From Oscillospiraceae bacterium (GTDB lineage Bacteria; Bacillota; Clostridia; Oscillospirales; CAG-382): a stretch of 64,000 bases of DNA. This document shows positions 35,864 through 43,872 of the stretch, piece by piece. The notes under the pieces are model-generated. The model made no database searches and was not told where the DNA came from. It was given only the letters and a program-made list of their open reading frames with translations. The position numbers and the translations under genes are program-made. Location of the stretch: positions 1-64,000 of the forward strand of contig SVTH01000010.1 of the NCBI GenBank assembly GCA_015063885.1. Reading direction: 5' to 3'. Positions within the stretch are counted from its first letter, which is position 1; each line of letters starts with the position of its first letter.

Positions 35864-35894
35864 AGATCCCGTTCGGTATGAACGGGATCTTTTT
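35864..35894 (+). terminator. Intrinsic terminator, right unit
   Basis: Stem AGATCCCGTT / AACGGGATCT followed by TTTT; duplicate of the terminator at 34548. Confidence 0.85.
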
Positions 35895-35904
35895 GACGCT
35901 TGTC

Positions 35905-37278
35905 TTACCCCAATTCGGGGATCAATGCCGTTGCCACGGCGAAGTATACCAAAAGGGACAGGGTGTCCACGATGGTGGTGATGAAGGGGCTCGCCATGAC
36001 GGCAGGGTCAAGACCGATCCGCTTTGCCCCCAGGGGGAGCAGACAGCCCGCCAGCTTTGCCAGCAAAACCGTCAGTGCCAGGGTCAGGCTGACCACGAAG
36101 GCCACCTCCATAGAGGCGCCGTCCAAGAAAACCGCTTTTCCAAAGCCCACCACGCCCAAAGCGATGCCGCAAAGGAGGGCCACACGCAATTCCTTCCACA
36201 ACACGGCGAACACGTCCCGCATTTCCACCTCTCCCAAAGAGAGGGCACGGATCACCGCAACGGAAGCCTGGCTTCCCGCGTTACCCGCCGTACCCATCAG
36301 CATGGGGATGAACACGGTGAGAATGGCAACCTTGCTGAGGGCGGACTCGTAGGAGGACAGGATGGCCCCCGTAAAGGTGGCGGAAAGCAGCAACAGCATC
36401 AGCCAGGGAATACGGCTCTTCCAGGTCTCCCAGGCGCCGGTGCGCAAATATGGCTTGTCCGTAGGGACGATGGCCGCCATTTTCTCAATATCTTCCGTGA
36501 ACTCTTCCTGCAAAACGTCGGAAGCGTCGTCGTAGGTGACGATACCCACCAGCCGCTTGCCCTTGTCCACCACGGGCAACGCCAAAAAGTCGTATTTGCT
36601 CATGGCGTTGGCCACGGACTCACGGTCGTCCATGGTCTCGGCGTAGATGACGTTTTCCGTCATAATGTCCCCGATCACGGCGTCCTCCTCCGCCACCAGC
36701 AGGTCACGGACGGTGACCACGCCGATGAGCAGACGGTCCCGCTCGGTGACGTAGCAGGTGTAGACCGTTTCCTTGTCGTAGGCGTCTCTGCGGATGCGCT
36801 CAAAGGCCTCCGCCACGGTCATATCCTTGTAAAGCCTCACGTACTCCGTGGTCATCATGCTTCCCGCACTGTCCTTGGGATAGCGCAAGATGCGGTTGAT
36901 GGATTCACGGGATTCCTCGTCGGCGTTCCGCAAAATTCTTTTGACCACCCCTGCGGGCATCTCCTCGATGAGCTCCACCGTATCGTCGATGTAAAGCTCG
37001 GAAAGAACCTCTTGCAGATACGCATCACTGAAGGAGTTGATCAGCGATTCCTTTTGCTCCGCCTCCATTTCCACGAACACCTCAGCGGCGGTGTCCTTGG
37101 GGAGCAGGCGGAACAGCAAAAGCATTTCTTTTTCCTCGAACCTGCCAAACAGCTGGGCAAGGTCGGGGGCTTCAAACAGAGAAAAAGCGCCCCGCAGCTC
37201 ACGGTACTGCTTCTTCTCCAGCATGTCCTGCAAGCGGAGGGCGAATTCCTCCCCCTGCAGCTCCAACCATTGTTTCAT
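35905..37278 (-). CDS. mgtE: Magnesium transporter MgtE
   Basis: 457-residue Mg2+ channel/transporter. The MgtE N-domain (1-130, superhelical, with ELYIDDTVELIEEMPAG) is followed by a CBS pair (about 140-260; YVRLYKDMTVAEAF and VDKGKRLVGIVTYDDA) that senses Mg2+, and by a five-helix membrane domain (about 285-457) with GTAGNAGSQASVAVIRALSLGE. Length is normal. It has its own promoter and a ~130-nt leader with a possible attenuator hairpin. The last 22 codons are duplicated at 34587-34652. Confidence 0.95.
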   Translation of the reverse strand: MKQWLELQGEEFALRLQDMLEKKQYRELRGAFSLFEAPDLAQLFGRFEEKEMLLLFRLLPKDTAAEVFVEMEAEQKESLINSFSDAYLQEVLSELYIDDTVELIEEMPAGVVKRILRNADEESRESINRILRYPKDSAGSMMTTEYVRLYKDMTVAEAFERIRRDAYDKETVYTCYVTERDRLLIGVVTVRDLLVAEEDAVIGDIMTENVIYAETMDDRESVANAMSKYDFLALPVVDKGKRLVGIVTYDDASDVLQEEFTEDIEKMAAIVPTDKPYLRTGAWETWKSRIPWLMLLLLSATFTGAILSSYESALSKVAILTVFIPMLMGTAGNAGSQASVAVIRALSLGEVEMRDVFAVLWKELRVALLCGIALGVVGFGKAVFLDGASMEVAFVVSLTLALTVLLAKLAGCLLPLGAKRIGLDPAVMASPFITTIVDTLSLLVYFAVATALIPELG

Positions 37279-37306
37279 TTTTCTCGTTTTTACCTGAATA
37301 GACTAG

Positions 37307-37347
37307 CAAAAACGGCGAGAAAAGCTCCATAAGGGAACTGCTTCTCG
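37307..37347 (-). promoter_or_regulatory. Possible attenuator hairpin in the mgtE leader
   Basis: On the minus strand CGAGAAGC pairs with GCTTTTCTCG (two-base bulge) around a 14-nt loop, followed by CCGTTTTTG, terminator-like. An M-box Mg2+ riboswitch was looked for and its conserved core was not seen. Confidence 0.4.
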
Positions 37348-37412
37348 GTCTTGCCGACTACTTCGTCCTGTGTCCATTACGGGCTTTCCTCTCTTTCTTA
37401 GTTGATGCAAAC

Positions 37413-37441
37413 AGTGTACTCCATTTTTCGCCGTTTGTCAA
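37413..37441 (-). promoter_or_regulatory. Sigma-70-type promoter of mgtE
   Basis: On the minus strand TTGACA and TACACT are separated by 17 bp, giving a leader of about 130 nt. Confidence 0.7.
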
Positions 37442-37444
37442 GAG

Positions 37445-37475
37445 GAAAAAAGAGAGGCGGTTTGCCTCTCTTTTG
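37445..37475 (-). terminator. Intrinsic terminator of the hrcA-grpE-dnaK-dnaJ operon
   Basis: On the minus strand AAGAGAGGC / GCCTCTCTT is a perfect 9-bp stem followed by TTTT, just after the dnaJ stop codon. Confidence 0.85.
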
Positions 37476-37478
37476 CGG

Positions 37479-38609
37479 TTATTTCTTCTTGAACTTGGAA
37501 AAGAAGGCGCTTCGCTTGCTGTGGTGCTTATCCTCGCACAGCTCGCCGAACTTCTCCAGGGCTTCCTTTTGCTTTTTGCCCAAGCCCTTGGGAACCTCGA
37601 TCTCCACGGTGACCAGCAGGTCGCCCCTGCCCTTGCCGTTCAATTGCTGAATACCCTTTCCGCGGACGCAGAAGGTGGTGCCGGACTGGGTGCCCTCGGG
37701 GATGGTCAATTCTCCCTGCCCTTCCAGGGTGGGGATGGTGATCTTGGCACCCAAAGCCGCCTCCACGAAGGTGATGGGCATATCGCAAAGGAGGTCAAAG
37801 CCGTCGCGGGTGAAGAAGTCGTGCCCTCTCACCGCCACGGTGACCAGCAGATCCCCTGCGGGACCGCCGTTTGCCCCGGCGTTGCCCTGGCCGCGCAAGG
37901 AGATGCGCTGACCGTTGTCAATGCCTGCGGGGATGTTCACCTCGATGAGCTTGCTCTTGCGGGTCTGGCCGCTGCCTCTGCAATCCTTGCAGGGATTCTT
38001 CACGATCTTGCCCCTGCCCTTACAAGCGTCGCAGACCTGGGTGGACTGCATATATCCGAAGGGCGTGCGTTGCTGTACGGTGACCTGGCCTCTGCCGCCG
38101 CAACGGGTGCAGGTCTCGGAGCCGGTGCCTCCGTTGCCGGAGCAGGTGGGGCAGGCCTCGATACGGTTATAGGAGATCTCCTTTTTGCACCCGAAGGCCG
38201 CTTCCTCAAAGGTGAGGGTGACGCGGACGCCGATGTCGTCGCCTCTGCGGGGGGCGTTGGGGTTCCGTCTGGAGCCGCCTCCGCCGCCGAACATCCCGCC
38301 GAACAGGTCGCCGAAGATGTCTCCCACGTCAAAGCCTTCGCCAAAGCCGCCGAAGCCGCTTCCCCCGCCGGGAGCGCCGTCGATGCCCGCCCAGCCGAAC
38401 TGGTCGTATTTGGCGCGCTTATCCGCATCGGACAGGACGGAATAGGCCTCGTTCACTTCCTTGAAGCTGGCCTCCGCCTCCTTGTCCCCGGGGTTGGCGT
38501 CGGGATGGTATTTCTTTGCCAATTTATAAAACGCTTTTTTGATCTCGCTGTCCGAGGCGCCCTTGGAAACCCCCAGTACCTCGTAACAGTCTCTTTTCTG
38601 ATCAGCCAT
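37479..38609 (-). CDS. dnaJ: Chaperone DnaJ
   Basis: 376-residue Hsp40 co-chaperone that stimulates DnaK ATPase and delivers substrates. J domain 5-70 with HPD at 35-37, a Gly/Phe-rich region (about 75-118), four CxxCxGxG zinc motifs ([32 protein letters not shown]), then the substrate-binding C-terminal domains. Type I DnaJ of normal length. GGAG lies 8 bp before the ATG. Separated from dnaK by 89 bp that contain a hairpin. Confidence 0.97.
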   Translation of the reverse strand: MADQKRDCYEVLGVSKGASDSEIKKAFYKLAKKYHPDANPGDKEAEASFKEVNEAYSVLSDADKRAKYDQFGWAGIDGAPGGGSGFGGFGEGFDVGDIFGDLFGGMFGGGGGSRRNPNAPRRGDDIGVRVTLTFEEAAFGCKKEISYNRIEACPTCSGNGGTGSETCTRCGGRGQVTVQQRTPFGYMQSTQVCDACKGRGKIVKNPCKDCRGSGQTRKSKLIEVNIPAGIDNGQRISLRGQGNAGANGGPAGDLLVTVAVRGHDFFTRDGFDLLCDMPITFVEAALGAKITIPTLEGQGELTIPEGTQSGTTFCVRGKGIQQLNGKGRGDLLVTVEIEVPKGLGKKQKEALEKFGELCEDKHHSKRSAFFSKFKKK

Positions 38610-38628
38610 AGGTATTCTCCGAATAAGG

Positions 38629-38669
38629 CGACAATGCCGAGTGAAGGTTACCCTCCACTCGACGTGTCG
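38629..38669 (-). other. dnaK-dnaJ intergenic hairpin
   Basis: On the minus strand CGAGTGGAGG, a GTAA (GNRA) tetraloop and CCTTCACTCG form a 10-bp stem, further flanked by CGACA / TGTCG. No T run follows, so it looks like an mRNA stability or processing element and not a terminator. Confidence 0.55.
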
Positions 38670-38698
38670 TTAAATATCAAATGTTCGCGTGCAACCGA

Positions 38699-40567
<1,869 letters not shown>

Positions 40568-41119
40568 TTAGTTTGCAACCTTGACCATGGCACAGCGGAG
40601 GACCTTATCCCCGCGCTTGTAGCCCTTCTGGAAGGTTTGGGTGATGACATTTTCCCCAACTTCGGGGTTTTCCTCGTGCATGATGGCGTTGTGCACGTTG
40701 GGATCAAACTGTGCGCCGTCGCTTTCGATCTCCGTGATGCTCAGCTTGGCGAGGATGTCGGAAAGCTGTTTCGCCAAAGCCTTGATGCCCTCGTCCTCCG
40801 GGGAGAACTGCATCGCCTGGGTCATGCTGTCGATGAGGGGGAGGAAGGCTGTCAACGCATCGCCGTAGGCGCTGTTGTAGCAATCCGTCTTCTCTTTTTC
40901 GCTTCTCTTACGGAAGTTTTCGTATTCCGCATACAGCCGCAGGTATTGGTTTTCCTTCTCCGCCAGCTGTGCCTTTGCCGCTTCCAGCTCCTTCTGGTCG
41001 CGGTGGAAGAACTTTTTGTCCTTCTTTTCTTTCTTTTCCGCTTCGGTTTCTTCCGCTTCGGCCTTTTTTTCTTCCGTTTCGGGTGCTTCCGTCTCGGGTG
41101 TCTGCTTATTTTCCTCCAT
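40568..41119 (-). CDS. grpE: Nucleotide exchange factor GrpE
   Basis: 183 residues. GrpE releases ADP from DnaK. The charged, Glu/Lys-rich N-terminus and long coiled coil (LAEKENQYLRLYAEYENFRKR) are followed by the DnaK-contacting beta domain (HNAIMHEENPEVGENVITQT...GYKRGDKVLRCAMVKV). The start at 41119 is preferred over a longer open frame because GAAAGGAAGG lies just upstream and it gives a short overlap (14 bp) with hrcA. Confidence 0.96.
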   Translation of the reverse strand: MEENKQTPETEAPETEEKKAEAEETEAEKKEKKDKKFFHRDQKELEAAKAQLAEKENQYLRLYAEYENFRKRSEKEKTDCYNSAYGDALTAFLPLIDSMTQAMQFSPEDEGIKALAKQLSDILAKLSITEIESDGAQFDPNVHNAIMHEENPEVGENVITQTFQKGYKRGDKVLRCAMVKVAN

Positions 41120-42191
41120 GGGGATCCTTCCTTTCTTTTTCCGCCAAGCCGGGGATTCCTGCCGCATCGGGGAGGGCGATCTGCTCCGTGAGCCCTGCGG
41201 CAAAGTAATCCAGGGAGGCGACGACTTTCTTATAATCCATTCTCTGGGGACCGATGACGCCGATGGCGCCCACCACCTTGCCTCCCACCGTAATGGGGTG
41301 GAACACAAAGCCGGTGTCCGGCGGGGCGAACTTGTTCTGCTCGCTGTCTCCCAGGATCACGCTGGTCTGACCGGGTACTGCGTGCTGCATCAGCTCCGCA
41401 AATCGCTGTCTCTGCTCAAACAGAGAGAGGATGCTCTGGAACTTGGCAACGTTCATGAACTCGGGGTAGGAAAGCAGCTTGGTCACACCGTCGATGTGGA
41501 CCTTCTCGCTGTCGTAGGAGCCCAGCATCTCGTGCACCACACGCAAAACCGTGGTGGCGAAGGAGCGGTGCTCTCCCATCTTTTCCTCAAACTCCAAAAT
41601 CACCGTCAGGTTGATCTGATCGGCGGAAAGATGTGCCAAGGTCTGATTCAGCGCCTTTTTCGCCGTTTCCAGCAGGGCGGGGGTGATGGTCTCCATCAGC
41701 TTTACGTGGCGGTTGCGGATGGTGCCGTCCTTGCAGATCATAATGAGCAGGAAGCTGTTGGCATCCACGAACACCGTTTCGTACCGATCCACCGCACTGC
41801 CGTTGCCGCCCATAAAGGCGAAGGTGGCGTAGTTGGTGATCTGCCCGATGGCCTTGGCCGCCTCGTCCATGAGTCTGCCAACCTCCACCAGCTTGCCGTT
41901 CATCACCTCGTCCAGCACCTCAAGCTCTTCCATGCCCAGGAAATATTTTTCCATCAGGCTGTCTACGTAGGTGCGGTAGCCTTGCGCCGTGGGGACGCGG
42001 CCCGCAGAGGTGTGGGGCTGTTCCAAGTAACCCATGGCCTCCAGATCGTTCATCTCGCTGCGGATGGTGGCACTGGACAGGCTGAACTGCTTGGATTCCG
42101 TCAAGGACTTGGAGCCCACCGGGTCTCCCGTGCGGATATAGGAGTCGATCACGGATTTCAGTATTGCTTTTTTACGCTCGGAAAGCTCCAT
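41106..42191 (-). CDS. hrcA: Heat-inducible transcription repressor HrcA
   Basis: 361 residues. Binds CIRCE and represses the class I heat-shock operon, with GroEL assisting in known systems. The winged helix-turn-helix at the N-terminus contains GSKSLTESKQFSLSSATIRSEMNDLE, followed by HTSAGRVPTAQGYRTYVD, a family hallmark. A CIRCE operator sits 25 bp upstream, so the gene is autoregulated. Confidence 0.97.
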   Translation of the reverse strand: MELSERKKAILKSVIDSYIRTGDPVGSKSLTESKQFSLSSATIRSEMNDLEAMGYLEQPHTSAGRVPTAQGYRTYVDSLMEKYFLGMEELEVLDEVMNGKLVEVGRLMDEAAKAIGQITNYATFAFMGGNGSAVDRYETVFVDANSFLLIMICKDGTIRNRHVKLMETITPALLETAKKALNQTLAHLSADQINLTVILEFEEKMGEHRSFATTVLRVVHEMLGSYDSEKVHIDGVTKLLSYPEFMNVAKFQSILSLFEQRQRFAELMQHAVPGQTSVILGDSEQNKFAPPDTGFVFHPITVGGKVVGAIGVIGPQRMDYKKVVASLDYFAAGLTEQIALPDAAGIPGLAEKERKDPHGGK

Positions 42192-42215
42192 GAGGGATCT
42201 CCTTTACTTGAGATT

Positions 42216-42242
42216 TTAGCACTTTCAACGTCCGAGTGCTAA
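42216..42242. promoter_or_regulatory. CIRCE operator
   Basis: TTAGCACTT-N9-GAGTGCTAA; one base differs from the consensus TTAGCACTC-N9-GAGTGCTAA. It lies 10 bp downstream of the -10 box of the hrcA promoter, in the transcribed leader. Confidence 0.92.
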
Positions 42243-42252
42243 TTCTGTCTCT

Positions 42253-42280
42253 ATTATAACCCATTTTTGGCGTTTGTCAA
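42253..42280 (-). promoter_or_regulatory. Sigma-70-type promoter of the hrcA operon
   Basis: On the minus strand perfect TTGACA and TATAAT are separated by 16 bp, immediately before CIRCE. Confidence 0.85.
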
Positions 42281-42418
42281 GGGGGAGCGACAAATTTAAT
42301 TGTGAACAATTTGTATTTTCTTTCCCCAAAAAGTATGAAAAACAAGGGATTTTTCCGGTTTCTTCCCGCTTTGAGGCTTGGCAAACGAAAAAGAGGACTG
42401 CCAACAAAGGGCGCCCTC

Positions 42419-42447
42419 TTTACAAAAGACGAAAAAATGGGTATACT
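42419..42447 (+). promoter_or_regulatory. Promoter of the MGMT-like gene
   Basis: TTTACA and TATACT are separated by 17 bp, 24 bp upstream of the start codon; divergent from the hrcA promoter. Confidence 0.7.
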
Positions 42448-42471
42448 ATTCTTAAAAGGAAGGAAAAGACC

Positions 42472-42798
42472 ATGAAAAATACCGTTTTTGAAAAGATCTA
42501 CACCCAAGTAAAGCGCATCCCCAAGGGAAAGGTGGCTTCCTACGGCCTGGTTGCCGCCATGGCGGGGAATCCCCGCTGGGCACGGGTGGTTGGCTACGCC
42601 CTCCACGTGAACCCTTACCCCGGGGAGGTGCCCTGCCACCGGGTGGTGAAGAAGGACGGCTCCCTTGCAGGCGGCTTCGCCTTCGGCGGTGAGGGCGCCC
42701 AAAGGAGGCTTCTGGAAGGCGAGGGCGTGACCTTCCTCTCCGACGGGCGGGTGGATATGGAAACGTGTGCCTTGAAGATCCGCGATATTTTGACGTAA
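42472..42798 (+). CDS. MGMT-family methylated-DNA repair protein (DNA-binding domain only)
   Basis: 108 residues, only the C-terminal domain of O6-alkylguanine-DNA alkyltransferases. The alkyl-acceptor motif VPCHRVV keeps Cys55, unlike alkyltransferase-like proteins, which have Trp there. The recognition helix YGLVAAMAGNPRWARVVGYAL and GGFAFGGEGAQRRLLEGEG are present. It may be a minimal alkyltransferase or an alkyl-lesion sensor. Short frames upstream are excluded because the promoter and AAGGAAGG site fix this start. Confidence 0.88.
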   Translation: MKNTVFEKIYTQVKRIPKGKVASYGLVAAMAGNPRWARVVGYALHVNPYPGEVPCHRVVKKDGSLAGGFAFGGEGAQRRLLEGEGVTFLSDGRVDMETCALKIRDILT

Positions 42799-42802
42799 AG
42801 AA

Positions 42803-42841
42803 AACAGGCGAACCTTGCGAAAGGCTCGCCTGTTGCTTTTT
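42803..42841 (+). terminator. Intrinsic terminator after the MGMT-like gene
   Basis: AACAGGCGA...TCGCCTGTT stem closed by ACC / GGC and followed by GCTTTTT; its end touches the stop codon of the convergent small ORF. Confidence 0.8.
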
Positions 42842-42980
42842 AATAACAATCCCACCGGTAGAGGATCTTGGAAAAATCCCGCTTTTTCAGGTTTTCCGCG
42901 GGGATAAAGAACTGCATCACGCCGTCGTCTCCGATCCGGGTTTGGGTGGTTTCTCCCGAGGACAGGGAATCGATCTGCAA
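42840..42980 (-). CDS. Small protein coupled to the stalk-domain membrane gene
   Basis: 46-residue ORF with a TTG start, too short for most gene callers. AAGGAGG sits exactly 8 bp before the TTG and overlaps the stop of the upstream gene, a strong sign of coupled translation. The sequence (MQIDSLSSGETTQTRIGDDG... ending YRWDCY) is soluble and has no recognised family. The reading frame shows normal amino-acid composition for this genome. A non-coding origin cannot be excluded. Confidence 0.5.
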   Translation of the reverse strand: MQIDSLSSGETTQTRIGDDGVMQFFIPAENLKKRDFSKILYRWDCY

Positions 42981-42993
42981 CAGCAGAGCCTCC

Positions 42994-43725
42994 TTATTCT
43001 TCCGCGGAGGCTTCCGAGGAGTCCTCCCCCGGCAGCAGGGTCAGATCACACTGAGGCGCCTCGGTGGGGCGGTGGAGCTTCAAGGTGAAGTCCAATTTTT
43101 CCGGCACGGTGATCAGGCAGAGCCGTTCCTCCTCGTCGTACTCCACGGTCAAGCCCGTGAGGTAGGTCTCGAACAGAGACACGGGGAGCAGGTAATCCTT
43201 GCCCTCGAAGAGAATGGGGGCGGAAAGGCGTACGTGATTGCCGTTGACTTCGATCAGGGAGGAATTGCGGTGGAGGACGATGCACTCCAGGTCCCCGTGC
43301 TCCACAGGACCCTTCTCGGGGAGGTATAACGTCACCGTCTCCTCGTCTCCCGCGATGCCGAAGCCGCAAAGAGGCGCCACGTCGGAATACCGCAAATACA
43401 GCCCGTAGCTGTTATTGGCCTCCGAGGCGGAATAGGCGGCGCGTTTGATATTCCCGTCCTCGGTGACGATGCGCAGGGAATAAAGTGTGTTACTTTCCGC
43501 CGGAGTGGAGAATGAATACCACACGAACACGGCTATAATCAACACGATAAGCAGATACAGCACCACCGCCACGAACAAAATGGCAAGGAGGGTCTGGGCT
43601 CCCCGCTTTTCCTTTTCTGTCAGGCGGGATCTCTTTTCCGGGGCGTTCCTCCCGGGAGGGGCCTTTTTGGGTGCGGGTGCCCCCGCAGGGGTACGGGGAG
43701 AGGGTCTTGTTTTGGTCTGTTCCAT
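42994..43725 (-). CDS. Membrane protein with copper-amine-oxidase-N-like stalk domain
   Basis: 243 residues. A Pro/Lys/Arg-rich cytoplasmic N-terminus (1-44) leads to one membrane helix (about 45-70) and an extracellular beta-rich part. Residues ~155-210 (SLIEVNGNHVRLSAPILF...LLPVSLFETYLTGLTVEYD) match the copper amine oxidase N-terminal-like domain that is common in cell-wall proteins of Clostridia. The tail is acidic. Specific role unknown; envelope-associated by inference. Own promoter upstream. Confidence 0.78.
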   Translation of the reverse strand: MEQTKTRPSPRTPAGAPAPKKAPPGRNAPEKRSRLTEKEKRGAQTLLAILFVAVVLYLLIVLIIAVFVWYSFSTPAESNTLYSLRIVTEDGNIKRAAYSASEANNSYGLYLRYSDVAPLCGFGIAGDEETVTLYLPEKGPVEHGDLECIVLHRNSSLIEVNGNHVRLSAPILFEGKDYLLPVSLFETYLTGLTVEYDEEERLCLITVPEKLDFTLKLHRPTEAPQCDLTLLPGEDSSEASAEE

Positions 43726-43757
43726 AAGAAACCCGTCCTTTCTGCTTCTTTCACTTC

Positions 43758-43786
43758 ATTATACCGAAAAACGACGGAGATGTAAA
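43758..43786 (-). promoter_or_regulatory. Promoter of the stalk-domain membrane protein gene
   Basis: On the minus strand TTTACA and TATAAT are separated by 17 bp, 32 bp before the start codon. Confidence 0.75.
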
Positions 43787-43872
43787 GGGCTTTTCGTGAA
43801 CATGAAAAAAATAATTTTCATAAGATGTAACATCGCAAGCTTTTGGAACAACGGGAAAGGGGAACTTGACTT

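Larger units (their letters stand above)
34653..35970. repeat. Right unit of the ~1.3-kb tandem segmental duplication
   Basis: Begins with a copy of the glucan synthase 5' end and the divergent upstream region, continues through the fused membrane-protein gene and terminator, and ends within the 3' part of the intact mgtE gene. Microhomology GATGG(C/T)GG is shared by the ndvB-side (33293), junction (34653) and mgtE-side (35971) breakpoints. Confidence 0.8.

Noticed and set aside
37279..37412. M-box (Mg2+) riboswitch in the mgtE leader
   Set aside because: The conserved M-box core sequences were not found and the leader is short for the class; only a generic hairpin with T run is reported.
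43726..43872. CtsR operator upstream of the ClpC-like gene
   Set aside because: No tandem GGTCAAA heptads were found; a single GACCAAA lies within the coding sequence and is not convincing.
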